A stretch of DNA of 41,230 nt. Origin: Pseudomonadales bacterium (GTDB taxonomy: Bacteria > Pseudomonadota > Gammaproteobacteria > Pseudomonadales > Azotimanducaceae). The translations under genes were made by a program, and so were the position numbers. Shown one piece after another: positions 8,038-16,069 of this stretch. How positions within the stretch are numbered: position 1 is the first letter of the stretch; each line of letters opens with the position of its first letter. The notes below the pieces were generated by a model. That model worked only from the letters and a program-made list of their open reading frames with translations, was not told the origin of the DNA and ran no database searches. The DNA is taken from contig JADHNU010000021.1 of the NCBI GenBank assembly GCA_016779325.1, forward strand, positions 1 through 41,230. Reading direction: 5' to 3'.

Positions 8038-9159
8038 ATGGAGAGGGAAGCCTTAAGCGACGCAGCGCAAGCGTCCTACAACGAAGCCGCGATTGATCTT
8101 GCCGCCCGCATGGCAGAGGCCCGAAGGACCTCGCGCATGGCCGGCGATTATCCGAAAACGGAAGACGAGCGCTTCCCGGACCACAACCGGGTGCCCCTTG
8201 GGGTGGCGCGGGAGTATGCCCGCATGGGGAATCGGCCCCTGAGCGAAGACGCGGAGGCGCTCGGGGCGGCGTTCGGGGCCCGCTTTGAGCATCTGGGTTT
8301 GACCATCGGCACGGTGATTCATGGCGTCGATTTGAAGGCGCGGGACGATGCCCCTTTCTATGCCTTCCTCCGCCGGATCTTGCTTGAACGCAAAGCGATT
8401 TTTTTCCGGGATCAGCACCTCGATGAACATCAGCAGGTGGTTTTTGCGAAGCGCTTCGGCAACCTCGATGCGTTTCCGTTTAGTGCGCCGGGGGAAAACC
8501 CTTTCATTGCGCAGATCATTCACGATCAGGATTTTCCGGGCACGGAGAACAGCTGGCATACGGACGTGACCTGGATGGAGCGGCCCTCCCTGGGCTCCGT
8601 GGCCCAGTGCATCCATCGCCCCCCTTACGGCGGTGATACGCTCTTTTCCGATAGCCATGCAGCCTATTTGGGGCTGCCAACGGCCCTCGCGCAGCAGTTG
8701 GAAGGCGTGGAGGGTGTTAACGACTACCGACTCTTCCTGCGGCGAGGAGAGCGGGCCTTCGGCGACGCTTTAGTTGCTGAGCTGAAGGAAAAGATCCCCT
8801 TCGGTGTCAGCCACCCGCTCCTGCGGACCCATCCGGAAACGGGGAAGACCGCCCTGTTTTTTAACAGCTCGTTCTTGCGCCATGAGTCCTTGCGCGATGC
8901 AAAAACCGGTGAGCCCCTCGGTGAAGAGCGCTCCCGGGCGATCGTCGCGGCGCTCTTGCAGCAGCACCATCGCCCCGAATACCTGTGTCGCTTTGCCTGG
9001 ACCGAGGGCGCGCTGGCCTTTTGGGACAATCGTGCGGTGCAGCATTATGCCGCCAGTGATTACTACCCCCATCGTCGCGTGCTTCGCCGCGTTACCATTA
9101 GCGGGAGCCGCCCCTACTACGCCCCGGAAGAGGCGCCCCCCGTGCCGCCGGTGCTGTAG
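8038..9159 (+). CDS. TauD/TfdA family Fe(II)/2-oxoglutarate-dependent dioxygenase with N-terminal extension
   Basis: A 373-residue enzyme. The iron facial triad is visible as H174-x-D176 in NSWHTDVTWM and H336 in WDNRAVQHYA, with a 2-oxoglutarate arginine in HRRVLRRV (about 346-351). The family couples 2-oxoglutarate decarboxylation to hydroxylation, often removing sulfonate, ether or N-methyl groups. It is about 80-90 residues longer than typical TauD because of an extra N-terminal segment (about 1-75). I chose the ATG at 8038 over the GTG at 8035 because GGGGGAG then sits 7 nt upstream. It is the first gene of a six-gene same-strand run containing the nitric oxide synthase. Substrate unknown. 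Confidence 0.9.
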   Translation: MEREALSDAAQASYNEAAIDLAARMAEARRTSRMAGDYPKTEDERFPDHNRVPLGVAREYARMGNRPLSEDAEALGAAFGARFEHLGLTIGTVIHGVDLKARDDAPFYAFLRRILLERKAIFFRDQHLDEHQQVVFAKRFGNLDAFPFSAPGENPFIAQIIHDQDFPGTENSWHTDVTWMERPSLGSVAQCIHRPPYGGDTLFSDSHAAYLGLPTALAQQLEGVEGVNDYRLFLRRGERAFGDALVAELKEKIPFGVSHPLLRTHPETGKTALFFNSSFLRHESLRDAKTGEPLGEERSRAIVAALLQQHHRPEYLCRFAWTEGALAFWDNRAVQHYAASDYYPHRRVLRRVTISGSRPYYAPEEAPPVPPVL

Positions 9160-9173
9160 GGCTTAGGCGAGCA

Positions 9174-9857
9174 ATGGCGGCGATGGATTACGAACCCGTT
9201 CCTCTCGAGGGTTATCCCGCGGTGGACGATGAGACCCTGCTTGCTCGTGCCGAGGCGGCTCGGGCGGCGCTCGCGACGCGGCGCACGGTGCGAGACTTTT
9301 CTGATCGACCCGTGCCCCGGGCGGTGATCGAAGCCTGCCTGCGGGCCGCCGGTTCGGCCCCGAGCGGTGCGAACCATCAACCTTGGCATTTCGCCTGCGT
9401 GAGTGATCCTGTGCTTAAGCGCCAAATTCGGGAGGCGGCGGAGGCGGAGGAGCGGGCGTTCTACGAGGGGCGCGGGGGGGCACGATGGCTTAAGGATCTA
9501 GAAAAGCTCGGCACCGATGCGTCGAAGCCGTTTCTGGAAACGGCGCCGTGGTTGATCGCGATCTTCGCCCAGCCCCAAAGCCCCGATGAGGCGGGGGACC
9601 CCCGCAAGAATTATTACGTAAAGGAATCGGTGGGCTTGGCGACGGGTTTCTTGCTTCAGACGCTTCACAGCGCCGGTTTGGCCACGCTCACTCACACGCC
9701 CAATCCCATGAAGTTTTTGAATGCCGTGCTCGGCCGTCCAGCGAGTGAACGCCCCTTTGTGCTGCTGGTGGTGGGCCATCCGGCCGACGAGGCTACGGTC
9801 CCCCGTTACGCCCTGCACAAGAAACCCCTCGAGGCCATCGCCAGCTTCTTCTCATGA
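9174..9857 (+). CDS. Nitroreductase-fold flavoprotein, iodotyrosine deiodinase-like
   Basis: A 227-residue FMN protein of the nitroreductase superfamily, with FMN-contact residues TRRTVRDFSD (35-44) and APSGANHQPWHF. It resembles the iodotyrosine deiodinase (IYD) branch: the active-site lid residues that grip the halotyrosine zwitterion in human IYD (Glu157, Tyr161, Lys182, recalled from the family) match E93, Y97 and K118 here in both identity and spacing. The segments RWLKDLEKL and FLETAPWLIAIF are also IYD-like. The likely reaction is reductive dehalogenation or another reduction of a tyrosine-like phenol. It begins 14 bp after the dioxygenase and overlaps the GDPD start by 4 bp, so it is within the NOS operon. 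Confidence 0.85.
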   Translation: MAAMDYEPVPLEGYPAVDDETLLARAEAARAALATRRTVRDFSDRPVPRAVIEACLRAAGSAPSGANHQPWHFACVSDPVLKRQIREAAEAEERAFYEGRGGARWLKDLEKLGTDASKPFLETAPWLIAIFAQPQSPDEAGDPRKNYYVKESVGLATGFLLQTLHSAGLATLTHTPNPMKFLNAVLGRPASERPFVLLVVGHPADEATVPRYALHKKPLEAIASFFS

Positions 9858-10810
9858 CCTCGGCTTCGCGCCGTCGCCGTCGCCGTCGCTGGGCCTTAGC
9901 CCTGGGAACCCTGGCCCTTGCCTGGCTGTTGGCGGGCACGGGCACCCCGGGGCGCCTTGAGGGGAATCCCTGGCTGCGGCAAGGGCTCGAGGCACGGCCT
10001 CTGGTGATTGCCCATGGCGGGGGGCTGGCCTGGGCGCCGGCCAATACCCTGGCCGCGCTTCGCTTGGCGGCCGCCACGGGGGTCGACGTTCTGGAGTTTG
10101 ACGTGCAGTTGAGCGCCGATGGGGCGCTCGTGCTCATGCATGATTCGACGGTCGACCGCACCACCGACGGCACGGGGCCGGTTATCGCTCAAACCCTGTC
10201 CACCCTGCAGGGGCTGAATGCGGCGGCGCACTTTGTCGGCCCCCGGGGGCAGGCCCACCCCTTCGAACCCGTACCGTCGCTTGAAGCGGTGCTGCGTGCC
10301 TTCGCGGGTTCGCCGCTTCGCTTCGTCATCGAGCTCAAGAATGACGGTGAGGGCGGAGCGCAAGCGGCCCGGGTGCTTGCTGAGGCCCTAAGACGCCATC
10401 ATCTAGAAGACCGAACCATCGTGGGATCCTTTCACCGAGAAACCCTTGAGGCGTTTCGGAACGCCGGGCAGGGGCGCGTAGCCACCTCCGGCGCCCCGTC
10501 GGAGGTCGCCCCGCTTGTGCTCCTGCCCCTGCTCGGCCTGGCTGGCGCCGCCTTTGAGCCCGGCCCCGTTTCCGTCCTGCAGGTGCCCGTCGCTGCGGGC
10601 CCCCTGCGCTTAGCCCACCCGCGGCGCATTGCCCAGGCGCAGGCCTTGGGGCTCGCCGTGCAGTTTTGGACCGTCAACGACGAAGCCGCGATGGAAGCAC
10701 TGGCCAAAGATGGCGCGGATGGCATCATGACGGACGACGTACCGAAACTGCGTGCAGTGCTGCAGGAAGCGGGCTTTGGCTTGCCCGATCCCTGGCCGCC
10801 GCGCCCCTAA
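9854..10810 (+). CDS. Membrane-anchored glycerophosphodiester phosphodiesterase family protein
   Basis: A 318-residue protein. Seven consecutive Arg near the N-terminus precede a hydrophobic helix (about 13-30), giving a signal anchor or signal peptide. The GDPD TIM-barrel follows, with catalytic histidines H54 (AHGGG) and H96 (LMHDS) and metal ligands E81/D83 (LEFDVQ); VIELKND and the C-terminal FWTVNDEAAM and DGIMTDDV motifs complete it. The usual HRG...PENT signature reads HGG...PANT here, so one normally conserved Glu is Ala63. The family hydrolyses glycerophosphodiesters to glycerol-3-phosphate and an alcohol. ATGA overlap with the upstream flavoprotein gene and an 18-bp gap to the NOS gene imply co-transcription. 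Confidence 0.87.
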   Translation: MTSASRRRRRRRWALALGTLALAWLLAGTGTPGRLEGNPWLRQGLEARPLVIAHGGGLAWAPANTLAALRLAAATGVDVLEFDVQLSADGALVLMHDSTVDRTTDGTGPVIAQTLSTLQGLNAAAHFVGPRGQAHPFEPVPSLEAVLRAFAGSPLRFVIELKNDGEGGAQAARVLAEALRRHHLEDRTIVGSFHRETLEAFRNAGQGRVATSGAPSEVAPLVLLPLLGLAGAAFEPGPVSVLQVPVAAGPLRLAHPRRIAQAQALGLAVQFWTVNDEAAMEALAKDGADGIMTDDVPKLRAVLQEAGFGLPDPWPPRP

Positions 10811-10828
10811 TCGCCTGAGGAACGTGCC

Positions 10829-13800
10829 GTGTCCCGCCTTGAATCGCCTCGCCCTGAGCTGTTTGCCACCTTGCCTGAAGCCGACCTTGCCGCATTGCTT
10901 GCGAAGGGGCAGCGCAAAACCCTGTCGCCGGGGGCGCTGCTTTTCTCCGAGGGGGATCAGGCGCAGGCGCTCTACTTGCTGGAGTCCGGAAGCCTGCAGG
11001 TCTTTCGCAGTAGCGCGGACTTTGACGAACGGGTGCTGGCCCGCCTCGAAGCCGGGGCGCTGGTGGGGGAGCAGGCCCTGCGGGACGGGAAGTTAGGTCG
11101 GCGGAACGCCAGCGTAAGGGCCCTCACTGCGGCGGAGGTCCTCGAGATCCCCGCGGAAGCGCTTTTCTCCTTACCGACTTTTCACCGCGTGGCTGAGGCG
11201 TTTAGGTCCCTCGGGGCCGAGCAGGTTCGCGCCGTGCTCGGGGAGTTCAGTGCCCTTGGGCAGGCCCTCGGGGTGACGGAGCAGGCCCTTGGGACGCCGC
11301 GGCATTTCGAGGCGGGGGAGCTTATATTCGCTGCCGGGGCTGATGATGATGCGTTCTACCTGCTTGAGCGCGGGCGCGTGGGCCTTTATGAGGCCCTGGC
11401 CACCGGGCCCAGGCTCACCTTGACCCTCGCCGAGGGCACGGGCTTTGGCGCCCTCGCGGGGAATGGGTTGGGCCCGGCCCAGGTCAGCGCCCGGGCCGAG
11501 GGCTCCGTTACCGTACTGCGTATAGAGCGGGCTGCCCTCCTCGCGCGCTTCGGTGGGGCGGAGGCCCTTGCTTCCGTGTTGTCGGCCTTTGAGGGGGCCT
11601 ATGCTCTGCCGCTCCGGGGCTTTGTGGTGCGTTATAGCGGCCAGCTTCAAGGGGCGCCGGCGCTGACCCACCTTTACCAGTTGCCTGATGGAGATGAGGT
11701 GCTCGTGACCCGGGGGCTTGGGGCCCCGGCTTTGGTGGCCCGGCGTCGCGGACGAGAAGGATCGGAAGTCCGGAGCTTTGATGCCGACGGGGTGCGTTCG
11801 ACTCTGGAATTTGATGGCGAGGCCCTGGTGGCCTTGGCCTTTTTCCACGAAGGCCTCACGCCTACCGATGCCCTTGCGGCCCTCCTGGATGGGACGCCGG
11901 TGGCGCCCTGGCAGCGGGCCCTTTTCGAGCGTCGAGGCACGCTGCGGCTCCTGAAAAGCGATGCCCTGGGAGATGACGAGGAAGTTCTTTGCCCCTGCAC
12001 GGGAACGACCCGCGGCATGTTGCGTGCCGCCCAGGCGTCCGGGGCCACGTCTCGCGAGGCGCTCGTGCAGCGTACTGGCGCCAGTGCCGTGTGCGGCGGC
12101 TGTGCGCCGCGCATTGCCGCCCTGGCGGGTTCGGACCAATGGCGCCCGGTCCGCTGTGAAGCGCTGGCCTATCCCGCGAAGAACGTCGTCGAAGTGACCC
12201 TGGCGCCTTTCGAGGGCGAGCGGGACCCCTTGCCTTCCTTCCAGCCCGGACAGCACGTGGTGGTGCAAGGGCTCCTTGGCGAGGATTGGGTGGAGCGACC
12301 CTACACCTTGGCGTCCAGCGCGCATCACCCGGAGCAGTACACCGTACTGATTAAGCAGGAGCCCCAGGGCGTTTTTTCCAGCTGGGCGCGCCGCCAGCTC
12401 GAGGTGGGGGACGTGCTGCGCATCAGTCCGCCGGCGGGGGAAGCCTGCCTTCCCGCCGAGGATCCGGAGCGTCCCGTGGCGGCCATCGTCGCCGGCATTG
12501 GCGTCACCCCAGCGCTAGCCCTGGCAGAAACCTTGGCGGCGCAGGCGCCGCAGCGCCCCCTCAGCATTTTCTACTGCGCCCGGGACCGGGCTCAGTTTCT
12601 CGCCTTGCCACGCTTGCAGGCGCTTAAAGCCGCTGGCCTGAACCTCTCCCTCACGCTTTGGGAGACGGGCGCCCAGGGCCGGCCTAAGGAGCAAGACCTT
12701 ACGGCGTTCCTGGCCGCGGCGGCGTCGCCCTTTGTGTTTGTTTGCGGCCCTGAGGGCTTTGATGCGGTGGTGACGCCGGCCCTCGACGCAGCGGCCGTGC
12801 CGGAGGCGCGGCGCTTCCTAGAAGTGTTCACGCCCCAGGGGGCGCGCCCGGAGCGGGCCCTTGGGCCAGCGTGTCCCATTCCCGATGGCTTCAAGTTCCA
12901 GTGGCCCGGGAGCGAAGGCGCGCCGGATCAGGGCCCCTGCCCCGATGCCGCCCAGCCTCGAGCCGGGCTGGTGACGGTGCAGGACAGTTTGGCCGTGCAG
13001 GCGGAGGCTTTTCTGCGCCAGTGCTACGAAGAGCTGGGGGCGCCGGAAGCCTTCGCCGATCGGTGGGCCGTCGTGGCGAGCGCCATCGAGGCCACGGGCA
13101 CCTATGTGCATACCTATGACGAACTGTTGTTCGGGGCTCGCCTTGCCTGGCGCAATTCGGCGCGCTGCGTGGGCCGGCTGTTCTGGAATGGCTTGCATCT
13201 TGAGGATGCGCGGGATGTCACCGATACCGATGGCATGTTCGACGCGCTCAAGCGGCATATGGCCCTCGCTACCCAGGGCGGCCAGCTGCGTGCCGTCATG
13301 ACCGCCTTCCGGCCCCAGCAGCCTGGGGAAGTGCGAGGCCCCCGGGTGTGGAATAGCCAGCTGTGTCGTTATGCGGGCTATCGCCAGCCCGATGGCGCGC
13401 TCCTTGGCGATCCGGCGAACGAGCGCATGACCGAGGAGGCGCTGCGCCGGGGCTGGACACCGCCGTCCCCTCGAAGCGCCTTTGATATCCTGCCCCTCAT
13501 TCTCGAGATGCCCGGGGCAGAGCCCGCGCTCTACGAGATTCCGCCGGAGCTGGTGCTGGAAGTGCCTCTTAGCCACCCTGAGCTGCCCTGGTTCCAAACC
13601 CTTGGGCTTAAGTGGTACGCGCTACCGGCGGTATCGGAGGTGAAGCTGTCCCTCGGCGGTTTGAGCTACACCGCCGCGCCCTTTAATGGGTGGTATATGG
13701 GCACGGAGATCGGCGCGCGAAATCTGTCCGACCCCTATCGCTACAACCTGCTGCCGGAGATCGCGCGACGCATGGGACTGCCCACTCACCGCCCCCGCAG

Positions 13801-14074
13801 CCTGTGGCAGGACCGGGCCCTCCTCGAGCTGAACGTGGCGGTGCTCCATTCCTTTGAGCAAGCGGGGGTGAAGTTGGTGGACCATCACGCGGCCACCGCA
13901 GATTTCATGCAGTTCGCGGAACAGGAGCAAGCCGCAGGACGCCTCGTGGCCGGGCGCTGGAGCTGGCTGGTGCCGCCCATGTCCGGATCGGCGACCCCAA
14001 CCTTTCACTATGAGTGGGAAGAGCATACGGTGCTGCCCCAGTACTTTTACCAAGCAGAGCCTTGGCATCGCTGA
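10829..14074 (+). CDS. nos: Self-sufficient bacterial nitric oxide synthase with N-terminal cyclic-nucleotide-binding domains and [2Fe-2S]/FAD/NAD reductase
   Basis: A 1081-residue protein. CNB domain 1 (about 8-116) keeps the phosphate-cassette G80-E81 and R92-x-A-S; CNB domain 2 (about 150-245) has lost both (FGA, PAQVSA). After an unassigned segment (about 255-385) comes a BFD-like [2Fe-2S] domain with C388, C390, C422 and C425. The ferredoxin-reductase module has FAD motif RPYTLAS (490-496), NAD motif GIGVTP (556-561) and CGPEGF (639-644). The NOS oxygenase (about 712-1081) has heme ligand C780 in WRNSARC, substrate Glu960 in GWYMGTE, and pterin-side motifs near DHH (1018-1020) and WLVPPMSGS. 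The predicted reaction is Arg to citrulline plus NO. No helix-turn-helix follows the CNB domains. GTG start with TGAGGA 7 nt upstream. Reductase-first order resembles Sorangium NOS. Confidence 0.95.
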   Translation: MSRLESPRPELFATLPEADLAALLAKGQRKTLSPGALLFSEGDQAQALYLLESGSLQVFRSSADFDERVLARLEAGALVGEQALRDGKLGRRNASVRALTAAEVLEIPAEALFSLPTFHRVAEAFRSLGAEQVRAVLGEFSALGQALGVTEQALGTPRHFEAGELIFAAGADDDAFYLLERGRVGLYEALATGPRLTLTLAEGTGFGALAGNGLGPAQVSARAEGSVTVLRIERAALLARFGGAEALASVLSAFEGAYALPLRGFVVRYSGQLQGAPALTHLYQLPDGDEVLVTRGLGAPALVARRRGREGSEVRSFDADGVRSTLEFDGEALVALAFFHEGLTPTDALAALLDGTPVAPWQRALFERRGTLRLLKSDALGDDEEVLCPCTGTTRGMLRAAQASGATSREALVQRTGASAVCGGCAPRIAALAGSDQWRPVRCEALAYPAKNVVEVTLAPFEGERDPLPSFQPGQHVVVQGLLGEDWVERPYTLASSAHHPEQYTVLIKQEPQGVFSSWARRQLEVGDVLRISPPAGEACLPAEDPERPVAAIVAGIGVTPALALAETLAAQAPQRPLSIFYCARDRAQFLALPRLQALKAAGLNLSLTLWETGAQGRPKEQDLTAFLAAAASPFVFVCGPEGFDAVVTPALDAAAVPEARRFLEVFTPQGARPERALGPACPIPDGFKFQWPGSEGAPDQGPCPDAAQPRAGLVTVQDSLAVQAEAFLRQCYEELGAPEAFADRWAVVASAIEATGTYVHTYDELLFGARLAWRNSARCVGRLFWNGLHLEDARDVTDTDGMFDALKRHMALATQGGQLRAVMTAFRPQQPGEVRGPRVWNSQLCRYAGYRQPDGALLGDPANERMTEEALRRGWTPPSPRSAFDILPLILEMPGAEPALYEIPPELVLEVPLSHPELPWFQTLGLKWYALPAVSEVKLSLGGLSYTAAPFNGWYMGTEIGARNLSDPYRYNLLPEIARRMGLPTHRPRSLWQDRALLELNVAVLHSFEQAGVKLVDHHAATADFMQFAEQEQAAGRLVAGRWSWLVPPMSGSATPTFHYEWEEHTVLPQYFYQAEPWHR

Positions 14075-14108
14075 GGCCCCTGTGTGTTGACCGAGTAAGG
14101 AGTAGGCG

Positions 14109-15218
14109 ATGAAAACCCGTGCGGCGGTGGCCTTTCAGGCGGGAAAACCCCTGGAAGTGGTCGAGGTGGATCTGGAAGGACCGAAGGCTGGAGAGGTGTT
14201 AATCGAGCTGAAGGCCACGGGCGTTTGCCATACGGACGCTTTTACCCTGTCCGGTGACGACCCGGAAGGCGCTTTTCCGGCCATCCTCGGCCATGAAGGC
14301 GCGGGAGTGGTGGTAGAGGTGGGCCCCGGGGTCACCAGCGTGGCCCCCGGAGATCACGTGATTCCCCTTTACACGCCGGAATGCCGCAGCTGCGAGTTTT
14401 GCCTCCATCCGAAGACGAATCTTTGCCAGGCCATACGGGAAACCCAGGGGCAAGGGCTTATGCCCGATCATACGAGCCGCTTTAGCCTTGATGGCAAACC
14501 CATCCTCCATTACATGGGCTGCTCCACCTTCTCCAACTTCACCGTGCTGCCGGAGATTGCCGTGGCCAAGGTGCGTCCCGATGCGCCCTTCGACAAGATT
14601 TGCTACATCGGCTGCGGGGTAACCACGGGCGTAGGGGCCGTGGCCTTCACCATGAAGGTCGAGGCCGGGGCGACCGTGGCCGTCTTTGGCCTGGGCGGGA
14701 TTGGCCTAAACGTCATCCAGGGGGCTCGGTTGGTCGGGGCCTCTCGCATCATCGGCATCGATACCAACCCGGGCAAGGTGCCCCTGGCGACGCAATTCGG
14801 TATGACCGATTTTCTAAATCCCGCGGAGGTCGACGACGTCGTCGGGGAAATCGTCGCCATGACCGGGGGCGGTGTCGATTACAGCTTTGAGTGCATCGGC
14901 AACGTACAGGTGATGCGGCAAGCCCTGGAGTGTTGCCACAAAGGCTGGGGCGAAAGCTGCATCATTGGCGTTGCGGGGGCGGGGCAGGAAATTTCCACCC
15001 GGCCCTTCCAATTGGTGACCGGTCGAAGCTGGCGCGGTACGGCCTTTGGCGGTGCTCGGGGCCGGACCGATGTGCCGAAGATTGTTGACTGGTACATGGA
15101 GGGACGCCTGAATATTGACGATCTCATTACCCACACCATGCCCCTCGAGCAGATCAATACGGCCTTTGATCTGATGCACGCGGGGGAAAGCATTCGCTCC
15201 GTGGTGTGCTACGAGTGA
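14109..15218 (+). CDS. frmA: S-(hydroxymethyl)glutathione dehydrogenase / S-nitrosoglutathione reductase (class III alcohol dehydrogenase)
   Basis: A 369-residue zinc alcohol dehydrogenase that aligns end to end with the class III family. Catalytic zinc ligands are C40, H62 and C169; structural zinc cysteines are C92, C95, C98 and C106; the NAD fold has GLGGIG (195-200) and Asp218. Class III hallmarks include [28 protein letters not shown] and RPFQLVTGR. The enzyme oxidises hydroxymethylglutathione (formaldehyde detoxification) and reduces S-nitrosoglutathione. It starts 34 bp after the NOS stop with AAGGAG 7 nt before the ATG, so it is probably co-transcribed with NOS. That position makes the GSNO-reductase role as plausible as formaldehyde removal. 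Confidence 0.96.
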   Translation: MKTRAAVAFQAGKPLEVVEVDLEGPKAGEVLIELKATGVCHTDAFTLSGDDPEGAFPAILGHEGAGVVVEVGPGVTSVAPGDHVIPLYTPECRSCEFCLHPKTNLCQAIRETQGQGLMPDHTSRFSLDGKPILHYMGCSTFSNFTVLPEIAVAKVRPDAPFDKICYIGCGVTTGVGAVAFTMKVEAGATVAVFGLGGIGLNVIQGARLVGASRIIGIDTNPGKVPLATQFGMTDFLNPAEVDDVVGEIVAMTGGGVDYSFECIGNVQVMRQALECCHKGWGESCIIGVAGAGQEISTRPFQLVTGRSWRGTAFGGARGRTDVPKIVDWYMEGRLNIDDLITHTMPLEQINTAFDLMHAGESIRSVVCYE

Positions 15219-16069
15219 GTTTGGAAACCTTAAGCGACGTTGCCTGTTTCGGGGGGCGGCAGCAGCGGTTTCGTCATGCGTCAAAGGCCCTGAACTGCGA
15301 CATGGTTTTCTCCGTTTTCCTGCCCCCGCAGGCTGCGGCGGGCCCTGTCCCCGTGGTCTATTGGCTTTCGGGCCTGACCTGCACGGACGAGAACTTCGTC
15401 ACTAAGGCTGGGGCGCAGCGAGCGGCAGCGGCCCTCGGCCTCGCTTTGGTGGCGCCCGATACGAGCCCCCGGGGCGAAGGCGTTCCCGACGACCCCGCCG
15501 GTGCCTATGACTTTGGGCTGGGGGCGGGGTTTTACCTGAACGCGACGCAAGCGCCCTTCGCAACCCACTACCAGATGGCCACCTATGTTGCAGAGGAACT
15601 CCCGGCGCGGCTCCAAGCCCTGCCGGCCTTGGATCTGACGCGGGAGTCGCTGGCTGGCCATTCCATGGGAGGACACGGCGCGCTCACCCTAGGCCTACGG
15701 CAGCCGGACCGTTTTCGCTCCCTTTCCGCCTTCGCGCCGATTTGTGCGCCCTCGGAGTGCCCTTGGGGGCAGAAAGCCTTTGAGGGCTATCTTGGCGCTG
15801 ACGAGGCGGCTTGGGCGGCCTACGACGCGTGTCGCTTGCTGGAGACGGCGCAGCGGGTACCGCCGATCCGCATTGATCAGGGGGCTGAGGACAGCTTCTT
15901 AACCGAGCAGCTGCGTCCGGAGCGTTTCCTAGAGGTCGCGGAGCGCCGCGGCGTTCCCGTGGACTATCGTCTGCATGCCGGCTACGACCACAGCTACTTC
16001 TTCATCGCGAGCTTCATCGACGCTCAGCTGGCCTTTCATGCCAAGCAGCTAGGGAACCCTCAGGCCTGA
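15215..16069 (+). CDS. frmB: S-formylglutathione hydrolase
   Basis: A 284-residue alpha/beta hydrolase of the esterase D type. Catalytic triad: S150 in GHSMGG, D226 in GAEDSF and H259 in [20 protein letters not shown] and PDTSPRGE are family signatures. It hydrolyses S-formylglutathione to formate and glutathione, the step after FrmA. I prefer the GTG at 15215 because it overlaps the frmA stop (GTGA), the usual coupled arrangement, and fits family N-termini; an upstream GTG at 15206 would add three residues. Its 3' end overlaps the convergent monooxygenase gene by 10 bp. Confidence 0.94.
   Translation: MSLETLSDVACFGGRQQRFRHASKALNCDMVFSVFLPPQAAAGPVPVVYWLSGLTCTDENFVTKAGAQRAAAALGLALVAPDTSPRGEGVPDDPAGAYDFGLGAGFYLNATQAPFATHYQMATYVAEELPARLQALPALDLTRESLAGHSMGGHGALTLGLRQPDRFRSLSAFAPICAPSECPWGQKAFEGYLGADEAAWAAYDACRLLETAQRVPPIRIDQGAEDSFLTEQLRPERFLEVAERRGVPVDYRLHAGYDHSYFFIASFIDAQLAFHAKQLGNPQA

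Noticed and set aside
10829..11600. Reading the N-terminal NOS domains as a separate Crp/Fnr-type transcription factor
   Set aside because: There is no helix-turn-helix after either CNB domain and the frame continues without a stop or new ribosome site into the [2Fe-2S] domain.
11171..12328. Long minus-strand open frame opposite the NOS gene (385 codons)
   Set aside because: Arg/Gly/His-rich low-complexity translation without any domain; a shadow of the high-GC NOS coding strand, whose product has clear motifs.
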